Notes under the pieces: model-generated
What the model was told of the DNA's origin: nothing
What the model saw: only the letters and a program-made list of their open reading frames with translations
Database searches by the model: none
Assembly: GCA_003864495.1 (NCBI GenBank)
Contig: ML133457.1
Location: 2,562,001 to 2,626,000, forward strand
Direction of reading: 5' to 3'
DNA: 64,000 bases
Origin: Nemopilema nomurai
Taxonomy: Eukaryota > Cnidaria > Scyphozoa > Rhizostomeae > Rhizostomatidae
Translations under genes and position numbers: made by a program
In this document: one piece after another, positions 1-13,489 of the stretch
Numbering within the stretch: the first letter of the stretch is position 1
Layout: each line of letters opens with the position of its first letter

Positions 1-1794
1 GTCTGGTGACAGAATGGGAATAAAAATTAACGCAAAAAGTGTGCGTTGGAAGCAGGATTACAAACCGCCTAAAGCACGCACTCTGAAGCAAAGCAAGGCG
101 GCCAGCTGGTTTCCTTGTAATCAAGCCCTGCCCAGCTCTTGAATGTAAGGAAGCTCCTTTGTTCGCATTCAATTCATTTTAAAAGATAAACTGCCTGTTT
201 TCATTAAAAAGAATTCACTCTTTGAAATTATCCAGAAAGGCGGTCAAACGTCTTTAAGATAAAGTGTTTCTTTGGTGAGCCTTTCTTCGATTAAATAATA
301 AATGAGCAAGTTGACGAAGTGGCATAGCTTATTGTGCCTATTCCAATGGCTTCAAGTAATAAAATGCATAAGACTGGTGAATCCCTGTTTCTACACTTTC
401 AATACCTTTTCAAAGTAGAAAAAACTAACTTAGAACATGCTAACTCATTTAAATCTTGTTTCAAAGAAATGTAAGAATTTTTATGAGCAAGAGTTTTGTA
501 TGTCAATAAATCTTGGCACATTATGCAAATTTTCTTTTTGCAAACTTTAGCCAGCAGTTAAAGTGAATGGAGAGAGGACAGAAAGCTTGAGGAAAAATTT
601 GACTTGCCATGAGTCAGTACTCCTTTAAATAACAATGATTGTACAACTATCAGTTGCGTTTAGGTTCCAGGATTTGATAGATAAGTATCCAAGTCATGCA
701 AACTGCCTCTAGAAGTTGTACAGAAACTACCTAATATTCCTAATTTTCCTATTATATAATAGCCTCAATTATAAAGCTTTTAATTTATTGTCAAAGAAAC
801 ATTCTACTGTCTCTATAACTCCAGAGCTCCAGCTATGGATGCATTGTAATCACTATAAGAAGATAACAATGAGCTGATAACATGCCATACTGTACAATAG
901 GGGGCATCTAGGGATATGGCATCTACTAGCCACATGTCAAAGGAGAAATACAAGAGCCCAAGGTAGCTTTCTGGGCAGTGAATGAATCAACGTTGGCAAT
1001 GAGAAGATATAAATGAAAATTATAGCCTCCAATCAAATTCTACTTTCAAGGATACTGATAGATAAAATTATTTAGACCCTTATTCTATTTAAAAACATTA
1101 ATGAAAAAACATAGTAAGAAAGGGAGCTGTCTTCAAAAACCAATCTGATTAACATAGGAAAGTTTAAAATGCTTTTATAAGCACAAACAGTGAAGTGAAT
1201 CATGAAGAATGTGACCTTTTTAATAACACAATCAATGAACTGCAGTTTTCCCTAAAAAAATAACCTGGTGCTTACTTATGACATACTTGCTTGACATATC
1301 AAGAATATGATGAAGGTAAAAATGAGGCATAAGTTTAAGATAAACCTATCATAAAAGTGCAAAAATATTCTGCAGATGGAGTTGTTTGTTGGGCATGTTT
1401 GTTTTTTGGGATACACCATAACAAAATGATTTCAAATTTTGACATTATCAGTAGATAAATAATTAGCTTATTATCAAATCCTTTTTGGGTCACAATGATC
1501 ATTCAGTAAGAACTATCTTGATACCAGTCAGATCACAACCAGTTCATCTCCAATCTACCATGCAGCACATAAAGACTGTTCACACCAGAGACAAGTATTG
1601 AAAAATGTCATAAAAACAAACTTTGTCCAAAAATATGTTCATTACAGTACTTTTTCAATTATCTGACCTGTTCTTCAGCCCTTGCATCTTCAAATTTATT
1701 GCCGAGCACTGGCTCTGCAATTTATTTTTCTTTCTAAATTCATCTATGTTTTGTGGCAAGAAATTGAAGAAGTAGTAGGTAGAAACAAGCAGTC
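1..1794. other. gene-free AT-rich stretch
   Basis: I see no exon-like coding stretch, RNA gene or clear repeat here. Open frames are short, AT-driven and resemble no family I know. Confidence 0.5.
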
Positions 1795-1990
1795 AGTGGA
1801 TGGCTCCGTGGTTAGAGACGCTGACTACAGACCCAAGGGTTCAAGTCCCTGGGATGACCAAACTTTCACCCAGAGTGAGGAGAGTTGCCAGCTCTCTATA
1901 ATTCCAGGCATAAGGAATCACAAGGTGTGGTCATATCGAGAGGAAGGACCAGGACACTGCTCGATAAGCTTAAGCTTCTCAGTGTCCTAA
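1795..1990 (+). mobile_element. tRNA-derived SINE
   Basis: The head looks like a degenerate tRNA gene with an internal RNA polymerase III promoter: an A-box-like TGGCTCCGTGG at 1801-1811 and a near-perfect B box GGTTCAAGTCC at 1838-1848, separated by 26 bases. It does not fold as a functional tRNA through a proper acceptor stem, and about 150 further bases follow (to about 1990, perhaps 2020), so this is a SINE rather than a tRNA. The 3' end is A-rich (around 2010-2030). No second copy was noticed in the window. The boundaries are approximate because I could not identify target-site duplications. Confidence 0.6.
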
Positions 1991-2029
1991 AACTACCTTT
2001 GGATGCAAGGTAGAAATAAATACAAATAC

Positions 2030-5000
2030 ACAGTCAAAATTCTTATTGAAAAGACATTTGCATGAAAAATAAACATAGCTTGATAAACAGTTTCTGGAAA
2101 AGAAACAGTAGAAACTGAAACAGCATCACACCTGTAGGAATGGCATCATTTCAAAAGATAAACAAAATATGAGCCCCTAAATTGTGCGTTAGAAATAACT
2201 CATCTTGCTGGCTTCTATAGCTTTTTGTATATTTTTAATTATGCACCTACCTTGAAATTCTATATCCAAACAAGGCCGGATAATTCAATAAGAACTGTAC
2301 CCTTGCCTACTGGAATTGAATGTAAGCAAATTGGTAAATTACATATCAAAACTGCACTAACACTCTCTGTCCTGATAAATAAACCTTTAATTGGAAACAG
2401 AGGGATGCCTCGACCCAACCCTAGCAATCTATGATTAATCATGTGAAGAGCATTTTCCCTTCTTTTTACCCTCTTTCCTTTCTACCCTCTTTTCCACCTT
2501 ATTTCTTCCTACTTATAAACTTCTTTCTTTTTCTTTCTACATACCCTTAAAATGGTTTACTCTAAGATTAATGGGGGCATAGCAAAAAATAATCGTATCT
2601 AGCTCTATTGCCATAGCTAACAAAAATATAATAAGAAAATCCAGGTTGGAAAACTTGCACCATTTTGCCGACACGTCGTTGGGACCAACAACACATTATC
2701 ACCTGCGACCTGCGAGAGCAAGCATTTGAGTTACGAGCAATGATGCCCGCTGCATACATAACTAAAGTATAAAATACACGACTCCATTGATATATTGATG
2801 AAAAGGGTCCGAGTTGTGCGAAAAGTTTAACATAGCTGCGAGTGCATGCAAGTTTCCCAGCCTGGAAGAAAAACATCTTTTTCAGACGACGAAAGACTAG
2901 GACTGCACGAGAGCTCGCAGATTGAGCCAACTAAGGTAAAGGTTGCAGCAATAAAAACAATAGAAAGTTCACTTTTGAGTTGAATAAAAACACATCAATC
3001 AAATCAAACTCAATGCTCACCTCGTATCTTTGCAGTACGTACTTCAAATTAATTTTCCATGCTGGTGTTCAGATCTTTAGGGTCACGTTGTTGTTGTTGT
3101 CTTAGCCTGGACTGGAGTCTGGAGCTTGGAAGAATTAATCGCTGATCAAAAGTCATCACGAGAAAAGGATTCCATCTAAAAAGTCACTTACAAGAACAAC
3201 GATTGCCTAGAACTGCATCTGCCGGGGTACAGGGCATTCGACGAATGGGGGCTGGTGGAGAGGGGGGTCATGGCCCCCTGACTTTTTTTACAAAACAATA
3301 GAGCTTTTTAAGCATCTTTTGTTATGATTATTAAATTCTCCCTTGGTCCCTCCACTTCCCAACCTGCATCGGGGCCCACGTGGGAAAAACCTGTTGCGTT
3401 GGAAAAAAGGCCATTCAAAGTAGGGCCATACTTATAGTGATACTGTTTGCTAATTTTGCTACAAGAAACTTCGATGATCTTTCAAGTATATGTGGGAAAA
3501 AGCAGGATAGCTTTGAAAAGTCTTTTTTCGTGTAAAAGGAGTGCTATTTGTCACTGATGCTCATATTTGGTCAGCTTTTGTCAGCTAACGCTCTAGATGT
3601 ACCAACACGAACTGATGAATTTGGGCAGAGGTCTATTCTAATCTCATTACCCTCAAACAATTTCCTTCTGGTGTAAACATGGTTAAATTGGAATTTTCAA
3701 GCAAGATTGTGTGAAGATGCTTGACTGGCCGAATGCTGAATTAAGAGAAGAAGATGCAGTTGCTGAAAGTAGCAGAAGGTCTGCGGAGTAAACCATACTC
3801 AGATGTATGCAGTCAGAGAACGTTTAATTGAGTCAGGAGCACTTAAACCTCTAAGGAATATCCTTTAAGAGATAACGTTAAAAGATTCAAACGCTAAGCC
3901 ATGTTTTGAAAAAGAGAGGAAAAGGGAAGGAAGAAAATTCAATGCAATATCTGTTTAATTCAATGTCAAGTATCGTGGTGAAATTTTTTAATAAGAGTTA
4001 CAAGGTTCCCCAAAATCACAGTCTCAATTCAACCAGAACAGCTCCACCTTTGACAGAAGGATAAGCAAATCTGAAAGTGCACTTTCGGGAAATCAGTAGC
4101 CAACTGGCCTTAGTGTATAATGATGCAAATCAGTAGCCAACTGCCTATTCGTGGTGCCCCACTCCTTGAAATCCTCTAAATAGAACAGTCCAGATAAGAG
4201 CCTCAGAAATCAATTTCCAGTGACATAGGCAAAAATGATTGGAATAGATTGGTAAGGTTGATAAATTTAAGAAGAGCAGCACCTGGAAAACGGTCTGACA
4301 ATGTTTTGAAGAAAAGTTACGTCAGTGGATCATGAGCGTAGACAGAAGGCGTCTACCCAAGTGGTAGGGACTCTTTTACTCTTATTAATTCATGAAATAG
4401 GAGGTAAGAGTGCAAGGATATTTAGCTGCTTAACATGTGCTGTCGCAAGAATGACATATATCACATCTTTTAGACAGATGACAAGTATAGACAGTTGTGA
4501 AAAAATAAGTTTTTGGCTGCAATGTGATGAAAAATGCTTCAATTGAGCTGAAAATTGTCCTTCTGAGGCGAAATAATAATGCAAAAAACTGCCTGAAAAT
4601 ACAAATAGATGACATGGCTTTTGAGGGTCTTTTCAATCAGCATCAGTCATCATATCCATATTATACGCGCAGGTCAGCAAGGGAAACTTTCACGGCAATG
4701 AAAAGTTTAAAAAATATTCATTTCGTTCGTCGAAGCATGACAAGTAGGCTTGCCGGCAACCTAATGGCAACTGGTTAAAGGAAACTTAGCAGTGATCTTG
4801 GAAAAAAACCTTCAATTTGCTTAGAAACATGGCATTACTACCTTCTCTTTTTAGGATACAAGAGTGTACATACTGCTTATGATATGTAATGACATCATTG
4901 TTTGTGAAATTGTATTTCTGAAAAAATAGATTACTTTAAACCAGGACTGTCTTGCATTGCTTGAAAATTACAAAAAAACCTATTCTAGGAAATCTACCAT

Positions 5001-8000
5001 GAAAAGAAGTTGGAATAAAAAGTAAGGAAAGTCGATATTTTAATTTGAGTAATCACCAATTGCATCTGCAGTAAAACCAGGCGCAACGACAAATTGCACA
5101 TACAGTTTTTCATTCAGAAGTTTTGTTCAAGACAAATGTTTAGGAGGAAGCGTTATTAGTTTGAACCACTGTTTCAGGTTAGTGGAAACTGGGCAACCGG
5201 TTAGTGGAAACTGGGCAACCGGTTAATGGAAACTGGACAAACGGTCAGTTTGTCACTATTTGGCAATATAAAGCGGTTTTGAAGACCTCAATAAATTTTT
5301 GAAAAAAGTTAAACAGAAAGCTATAAAATTTGAAACCATTTATATCAATGTGGGCATATTCTAAACCTCTGTTTGAAATGTCTTATCGACTACTAAAGTA
5401 GGTGTTCATTGAAATTGCGAATGGAGTTGCTATAGTAATAGTAATTCTCTCAATAAAATGTCTTCCACTGCAATGAATTGGTTCAAAACTGCCTTTTGAT
5501 GAGATCCAAACTATTATTCAATGTGTAATTTTGTTTGCATTGGAAAGAGAAACAACCAAGAAATTTTATCAAGAAGCACTTGATCAAAACAAAACCCACT
5601 CAATAAACATTTGCAATAGGTTACAAATAAATTTCTCAAAACAAAGTTGTAGGCTTTGGTGGCTACTTTATTAGTCCCTTCCTATGTTTTACACTTGGAA
5701 AATACCTTACCTGCTATTATCTCTACGATAGAAGAGACATTTATCCTAAAAATGAAAACTCGAATGAAAATAGAAAATTATAACTTTCATAAACAATATA
5801 TATGGAATAAAGATTGATTGAAAATTGTAAACACGTCTGTCACATTTATAAAGCTCATAAATTTTGTTGATATGAGTCTCGTAAATTTAGAACTTGTTTA
5901 TACTTTTTACAAAATACATTGATTCGAGTATGCGCCAGATATTGATAAAAATGATAAAATAAATTTTCCAGCACATTTAAAAAGACACACCTAAATTATC
6001 ACAAAACACTATTAATATAAAACGTTTTTAAAAATAATCACTCATAACTATAAATGTATTTGCAGAAGCAAACATTTAAATCAGAGAGCATTTTCAAAGC
6101 AACACAAAATAGAAAGCGATGCACATAATAGTTCCAAAGAAAATAAGTCGCTGGATTCGAACATCATTTTATCATTTGGTATTTTTGGTTGATTTCACCA
6201 ATGCAAAATTGTGAAAGAAGCTGACTAACATCATTGATAGCTAAATGAAAATGCCGATTCAGTGCTCCATTTTTAAATACCAGTAAGGACAAAATACACA
6301 TTAGTTGTAGCCCCCCCACAAATAACTAACACACACTTGTAGCCCCCCCCTCCTACTTTCGCACAAAAAAATAATTCCAATAAAGCCATAATATTCAGCA
6401 GGTTCAAACTACTTCATTCAAGTTCAATTCATTAGCCATGACCCCCTCACTTTTAAGTTCGTGGCGTTGGTCATGCATAAAAGCTCTCTTTACGAAAAAC
6501 TTTAAATAAGCCTCCCTCTTTATTAAGCCTTCCCCCTTCATTTTCATACAAGAAAGACTGCAGCGTAAAGTGCAATGTTTTAGAGATAGCTAATGGTGTA
6601 TTTCGTCTTAATATTGGAAATCATCATAGAGAAAGACTTGATAGCTTTATTGAATTCGACGATTAAAAATGATCAGATATCGACCAGTTCGTTATTTTAT
6701 ATTTTCAATGTTAGATATAGATCAGAAGAATGGAAGCGTCAATCACCGACCTGCTCTTAACATCACCTTTGAAAGAAAAATCCTATGATAGGAAATTTTG
6801 TGCCATAATTTTCACAAGATTAAATTTAGAGCGTTTTTGGCACATTATACAATATGATTAAGAAAAATATTCGTGATAGTTATTTGTTCATGAATGGAAA
6901 GAATTTGTCAATATTTCCTAAAATGTTAGCATCATTTTATATTTCGTTTTCTTTAGTTCTTGGCAATGGAAAAAGGTAAATGTCAACAACTTTATGCTAG
7001 CAATCTGTTAGTCTCTCTATCTTTTATGATCTATGTCTTCTAAAAAATACAGAAAAATCGTTTGTTTCCTATTTTTCTAACTTCATAGACATAATAGCCT
7101 AAATTTGGTTAATATTGAAGTCAAATTGAGAGTTGAAAAAGTATCATCCCAGTTACTCCAAAATTTCTGAAGTTATAATAAGAAGGATAATCGGACAATG
7201 AATATAATGGGGTTTCTTATATATTTACATTCTTTTGTACTACTTGTTTAAATGCACAATAATTTTTCTCGTAGGTTTTCCAATTGATGTAAAAACAAGA
7301 GATTCGAAGTATCTGTTGTTTAAATGGAAACTAGAACGAGAACTTTTGTTAGATGTTTTCAACAAAATAAATTAATTCCACTGTAGTAACTAGAAATTAA
7401 ATATCTGTTCGTCTTAAAGTATGATAATTTTGTATAGTAAAGACTTTTGCAGAGATAACACTGTGAAAGAAGAGTAGTTAACTTTTCAGAAGTGGAAAGA
7501 ATGATAAGCTATCAAAGCTGAAAGAAAATATCTATTTTCATCACATTTTGCTAGTACTGAAGGAACTATCACGTAGAAATACCTTTATGATAAGGTGAAG
7601 CATCCATTGTATCGTCGCGGTGAACAAATTAAAACACCCTTAGTTTGCAGAAAATTACATGAATGATATAAACAAAATCACAATGAGAGAAATAGTAATC
7701 TATGAAAAATAAAATTGCCAAGTTCATCCTGAGGCTTTTTAACTCAGTAAATGACTTGAAATAAGTACCACCACATGCTTAGCCGAATGTGTTGTTTTTG
7801 AATATTCTCAATACCGCACTGCCTTTTTACTCAAAATCCGGAGGTTAGAAAGTACATGACCTCAATACTTAGATATTCTGAGCTTTTCTTATTAACGAAA
7901 GACAATTTTTTCCAATAAAAACAAGAGGAAACTGGAACCAAATTCATGAGTAGAGAGCCAACTCTATTTCTTAATATTTTCTTCATTTAGGCTATCAATC

Positions 8001-11000
8001 AATAGCGTTTAAGAACATACGATTGCATTTGCAATACGAATGATGATACAATGAAACACGTCGGGCTTATTCGATATTGGTATGGCATATAATATTTGGT
8101 TCCCTCATGAAAGCACAAGGAGAACTGAAGGAATTCCCCACTTAAGCTTGTGTTAACCAAGAGGCATCGGAAAACCCACTATGAATGTTGATCATAACAG
8201 ATATTGAAGAAATAGACCGCATAATTCGCAACAAACTCTATTGCTGATTGCAAGAGATACAGCTAAAATAAGGTTTGTAAATGAATATAGTACTTCTATT
8301 CATAGCTAGACAAAACAGAAATAAAAAATTATGTGATTTTGCAAGCATCCAGCTCTGCAAGTCTCATACCGGAACATAATAGACGAATATAGTGTCAAAT
8401 TCAATAAAAAGCCTATAAATGCAAAAAGGGCTCGTTGCACTTAACTTACTAACATTGTAGTTCGTATGACCTTGTGAGGTCATTCATTGAATGGCCATAT
8501 AAATACTTGATATCGTTAATGATCCACTTGTTTAATACGTTGGATTCTTGTTAAAGTATGTTAAATTATTGGCGAATCTGAATGCCAATATTTCACCAGA
8601 AATAATCTTGAATCAATCCTAGAAGGTATCTTCTAATATAAATATCAACTGATAGGCAGTGGAATTCAGCATGTGAATCTACTGTTAATCAAACCTTTTA
8701 AGATTAGGGACAACAAACTTCCCCTTAGACAACTGATGATATACGTACAAGGCAAACTACCAATGAGAAGAGTCAATTCGATGTTTGACAAGGAAAAGCC
8801 TAAACAGTCAGAGAGAAAAATTATTCTGCACTGATAAAGAAATCAATAGAATTTAAAGAATTAAAGATATTAAAAAGGCTCAAGGCTATCTCCATGGATA
8901 TGCCATTTATTATCATTCCATTTTATTCCTCATTATTATCAGACTTTGTGTGGAGCTTTCATTTGAGCGTTTTTCAACATTTTGATTTTTCAAGCATCCA
9001 ACAGAAACGCATTTGTTCAATTACATTAAGTCTTAACTTAGATACCCACAACTGCTCACTCCTTTTAGAGGCATCATCAAAGGAAGTAGATAAAAGTGAA
9101 GGCTTGAAAAAGTGAAAGAGGTACATGTGCGGAGGAGCATCTAAAGTAGCATGTCTCCATACCTTCAAAGATGAATGAGCCCTTTTATTGTATTAGACTG
9201 TGAATAGGGAACGCTTTTGCGAATTTTCATATGACGAAACCAAAAGTAAGCAAATGGTTTTTTCTGGTTGTTGAAGATTGGAGACAGCGGATAATTTCCA
9301 AATTTATCTACCTGCTCTCTGTGCACTTACGCAACTTAACTGTCAATGATAATATTTGACGCATGGAAACCTGCCGCCTAGTGTTTACCTTCTAATTGAT
9401 AATAAATGTAAACGAGAACAACGGTAATATTGAGGCACGAACAACACCACACCTGCATTCTAACTAATGATTGCAACATTAGCTCAATACTACATGCATC
9501 ACCGCTTGCACAATATTTAGCAAAGACAAGCGAAGCCTAAAAGTTAAGTCTTTGATCTAACTACACTGTTTCATTTGGATATGAAACGCAGCGGTTAATG
9601 CACGGAGTATTGCGAGTTGTTATTACCAGTTGTTGCGAAAATACGTAATTCGCAAATCCCTTGCGGCAACAAACCGAACAAATAAGTCCTGTTGACTATT
9701 TCAAAAGCAAAAGCATCTGTCTGATGCCAGAAAATAGTGATCTCTGTTATTAAAAATTCATGGGGAAAATCTATTCTGAGGATGGATCGCGTCTATTATC
9801 AGGCACAATGCACATTCATGGTGGGAGATTAGAAGTGTGGCAATATGACAAAAATGACCTTTCTATATCTTAGGCCGCTAATGATTGCCGCTTCCATAAT
9901 CTATCATTGCGTTTTTCATGTTACCATCGGTGCGCTGTGTTCAACTTAACAAATTGACCTGTATGGAAAGCAAACAGAAGCAGCACCGGTCAGGATAACA
10001 AAACTTTAGTAGCACAGGGGCTTGATAAATACCTAAATCAGGTAGCAAAGAGTATTGTCATTTTGTATAAATTATTTTTTTCACTACACCATATCGGCCT
10101 CAGCTTTGAGTTCAAAAGGAATGTCACGGAGAAGACAGATAGGCATCAAATTTCTAGAATGAAGAAGGCAAAGCCAAATTTTATTTTATTTGGCTATTTC
10201 AACCAAGATAAATACCTGCCAGAAAAACCAAGAGCCATCATAAAAGCTTATGAATAGGCATTTCTAAACTTAATATGCTAATTATGCTACCAGATCTTCA
10301 ATTTATACAGAAATATGACACTGTATTGAAGCTGAAATGGAATGGCTGAGATAAGACCCGGTTCCAAGTTGAATGAAAAAGAGCTGAAATACAAAAACCA
10401 TTAATGCAATCCAGAACTCGATATCTTTTTAAAGCAATGTCGCTAGAGATGAATCCTCCTCAGTTCTGTTTTGAGAAACAAGGACAAGATGATGTATTCC
10501 AGTTCTGGATATAACAAGTCTCCATTTCAAAGTCTCCATCTTTTCAAGTCTTTTTTGAAAAATATAAAGGAAATAAAAAGGTGAACAAAAAGACTCTTTG
10601 AATATGGAAAGTCTCCCCAGGGAAAAAGCTTTGATTGACTTTCTGTGAATTGATAGTTTATATATACAATGTTTTCCGACTGTGTTGTGGAATACAACTT
10701 CGTTCAAAAAGAAAGACAGAAACCAGAAGATAGGACATTGAATGAGCTGCAAATGGTACTTTACAATACCACTGTTTTAATAGAATACTTAACAGCTATG
10801 AAAAAGTAGTCCTAATGAACTGGAAGTGTGATATTATATTCTCTTCATTGTTGCGTTTGATAGAGGTACCAACATATGGTAAAACAACACAAAGAAAGAT
10901 AGCATATAACAAATCGACAAACCTACAACAAAGGGGAAAGAATGACATGAGATGTAAACTAACTAATTTAAAAGTTCGTACATATTTCAGCCATAAAAAT

Positions 11001-11833
11001 TCCACTTACTTTCAATATTTTATGTGTAAACAGCTTGTAAACACCATATGTGAAGTTGAAAGAAAAGAACTTCGGATAAAGGAAGGTGTTTGGTGCCTTT
11101 AATAAGAATTAGGATAACAAATTGCTGTATCAGAACAAATAGCCACTATTCATACTTGAAAGAAACTCATACGCTCCTAAAGCTCTGCCGGTGAACACCA
11201 CACGTTACGTTCAACTTTGAAGGTCTAGATATTGACGTATTCTTTTTTTCAAAATTCATTGGCAGTAGAAAAGATCGAAATCTCTCTCGTGTGTCGTAAT
11301 TTATGCTTGAAAAATTAGACAAAATCTCATCCAATTTTCAGATTTAGCTGACTGTGATAAAGGTATCAAAAGTCTATATCTAGAACTACAATAATGTCGC
11401 ACTCGAAGCCTTCACATTATATTGGCCTATTTCTAAAGCCATTATGTGCTGTGTTGCAGTAAAAGCTCCACTTGTACGTGTCAATAGACTCCACACAGTC
11501 CAGAGTTCCGCATCAAGCATGGTATGTGAAATTACAATACAAAGCTTCTTTTTTTACCAAACAAGCTTACTGAACTTTTCATGTATATTCTGTTTTACTT
11601 TCATCAAATTTTTGCCATGTATGTGTTACCATGTATAAGAAATAACAGATTTAGGAAAGGAAGGCCTAGAGCATAATTTAATAATAGGCATTTTTCATAC
11701 ATCAATTCACATCACAGGCAACGTCGGAAGCATATTTCAGCCTTTCTCATTTTCCGCCACAATATTACAATTACAGTTCTTACAAGGAAAAGAGATAAAA
11801 ACTCATTTACCAAACTTCTTATAGCAAGCGGTT
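2030..11833. other. long gene-poor region
   Basis: I found no convincing gene in about 9.8 kb. The open frames (for example minus 2568-2930 and plus 10815-11102) lack homology I recognise and good splice context. Poly-C tracts occur at 6310-6350, and a short direct repeat at 4091-4143 (a 17-base AAATCAGTAGCCAACTG core seen twice). Distal regulatory DNA cannot be excluded. Confidence 0.45.
5177..5242. repeat. 3 x 22-bp tandem repeat
   Basis: Three contiguous 22-base units start at 5177, 5199 and 5221. Units 1 and 2 are identical; unit 3 differs at a few positions. Each of the first two units starts with GGTT and ends with AACC, so the junctions read AACCGGTT, a palindrome. Confidence 0.85.
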
Positions 11834-13441
11834 TTACACTGCAATAGCGTTTGTTTTGAAAATGGTGTCTCTTGGCAGTTGCTTTGCCCTGGTTCGTCGT
11901 GATCGGCCTAAAGCGCGCGGGGCATTGCTGGATTCTGCTGTTACTTCCAGTCTTGTTTCTGAGGGAATTCGCAATATGTTCGAGGCTACCCGAAGCTTAC
12001 ACGTCCAAATTTCACACTCGTGCTCAAGGTAGTGCTCCGAAAGAATCTCAGAGTGGAAGCTGTCCAAGTCAGTCATAAGTCTAGAATTAAACCACTTGTA
12101 GGTTGGTGCATGAAAACAGCCTTCAGTTGCTAAGTCCAATTCATTAGGATGCAGTTCAGCACGACTGTCTTCATCATCGGCATCAGGGCGACTGCAGTCC
12201 CATATTCCGCTCTCTCTACCGTACACCAACCTCTCACTTTCGTCACGTACCCATGCGCCCGGTTCCCCTTTGTCAATAGTTGCCAGTACATTTTTGTCAT
12301 TAGTGCCGTTTTGTGATTTCTCCTTGTTTTCCTCAATGATTTTATCAACGTACATGTTGCTGAAACGTGTACCTTTCGCATCACGTGGCTTGATCAGGTC
12401 ATTGCATGCATTAATCACGTGATTGCTACTGGAATTCCAAGAAGAGCATTGTTTTTCAAGAATGCACAGCTCTTCTTCCTTTTCTTTTATGCATTGATCA
12501 AATTCGTCAATCAGTTTCTCACCGGTGAGAAGCTCCCTCTTTTGTTCATTGATGATGCAGTCAGCCATCAGCATTGACTCTTTTATCCTCAGGAGTTCCA
12601 TGAATTCAACCTTCTCTTTGCTAACGTCTCCACTTGGTATATAACTGTTTGCATCATCTGGATTCATATCAGCTGTTTTCAGCTTGAATTTCTTGCAAAT
12701 TATCTTAAGTCGCTTACCTAGTTCTTTTTCCTGCTTAATCTCTCTTTCAATCTCAGAAATCTTCAAGTTGAGGCTCTTGATGAGATACTTGTACCCAAGG
12801 CCAATCATCAGCTGCTCGTGTAGCCGCTTCTCTGCATCCATAAACGCTCTCTCCAATGCCAATTCCAATTCATGCATCTCGGCAATAATCCGTTCTTCGC
12901 CATCTTCGTTAACAGACGCAATGCCTTCCAAATCTGAACAGGACGCTGCGCAGATTGATACAGTCTCCTTTTGCCTCATGACCCCTGGAGTGAAATCGTC
13001 ACAGCCTCTTCCAAAACAACAAACTTCCTCACCACTCTTGCTGCGTGTCAGTTTGTCATAACGTGATTTGTACCCAGATCTAAAAACGCTTGTTTCTGTC
13101 CACAAAGTGTGATTTCTTTTCGCTTTTAGTTCATTACAGACCAATTTCTCAGAGTTGCTGTGAACAGAAAGGCATCGTAAAGTACCATCTACTGTTCGCT
13201 CGACGCTTTTACTTTGATTATCTCTCTTCTCTTTTGCACAAAATTGCTTCCCACTTGCCTTTGAGCACAACCGATCCAACAGTCCAGATATATTCTGCTG
13301 CCCTTTGATAACAACATCGCTAATATATATTTGATGCAACGTGCGTCTTATGTCTCGTAATCCGACACCTGATTCCTTATGCACCTCCAATCTCATTATG
13401 TCGGTCTTAGTTCTTTCAGCAACATAAAAAGCATTAACCAT
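11834..13441 (-). CDS. hypothetical coiled-coil protein, intronless ORF
   Basis: An uninterrupted frame of about 535 codons runs from an ATG at 13441 to a stop at 11834-11836. I do not recognise the family. The middle third (about residues 190-330) is rich in E, K, L and M with heptad-like spacing (for example ELELALERAFMDAEKRLHEQ), which suggests a coiled coil. The C-terminus is Arg/Lys-rich (GRSRRTRAKQ). Directly upstream, another frame reads LNLEEMQDRLDRIL and then stops at a TGA that overlaps the ATG. Adding one T to the TTT run near 13450 would join the two frames, so the true N-terminus may lie further upstream and the break may be a sequencing error or real decay. The gene stands alone, with no close neighbour. 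It could be a retrogene or the long last exon of a spliced gene. Function is unknown. Confidence 0.6.
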   Translation of the reverse strand: MVNAFYVAERTKTDIMRLEVHKESGVGLRDIRRTLHQIYISDVVIKGQQNISGLLDRLCSKASGKQFCAKEKRDNQSKSVERTVDGTLRCLSVHSNSEKLVCNELKAKRNHTLWTETSVFRSGYKSRYDKLTRSKSGEEVCCFGRGCDDFTPGVMRQKETVSICAASCSDLEGIASVNEDGEERIIAEMHELELALERAFMDAEKRLHEQLMIGLGYKYLIKSLNLKISEIEREIKQEKELGKRLKIICKKFKLKTADMNPDDANSYIPSGDVSKEKVEFMELLRIKESMLMADCIINEQKRELLTGEKLIDEFDQCIKEKEEELCILEKQCSSWNSSSNHVINACNDLIKPRDAKGTRFSNMYVDKIIEENKEKSQNGTNDKNVLATIDKGEPGAWVRDESERLVYGRESGIWDCSRPDADDEDSRAELHPNELDLATEGCFHAPTYKWFNSRLMTDLDSFHSEILSEHYLEHECEIWTCKLRVASNILRIPSETRLEVTAESSNAPRALGRSRRTRAKQLPRDTIFKTNAIAV

Positions 13442-13489
13442 CAAATCCAAAGTATTCGGTCTAATCTATCCTGCATTTCTTCCAAATTA

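Noticed and set aside
1801..1862. Functional tRNA gene
   Set aside because: A and B boxes are present but no complete cloverleaf with a paired acceptor stem, and unrelated sequence follows as in a SINE.
2568..2930. 120-codon minus-strand frame with a possible targeting-like N-terminus
   Set aside because: No ATG at its 5' end, no homology I recognise and no convincing splice partner; possibly an exon, but unsupported.
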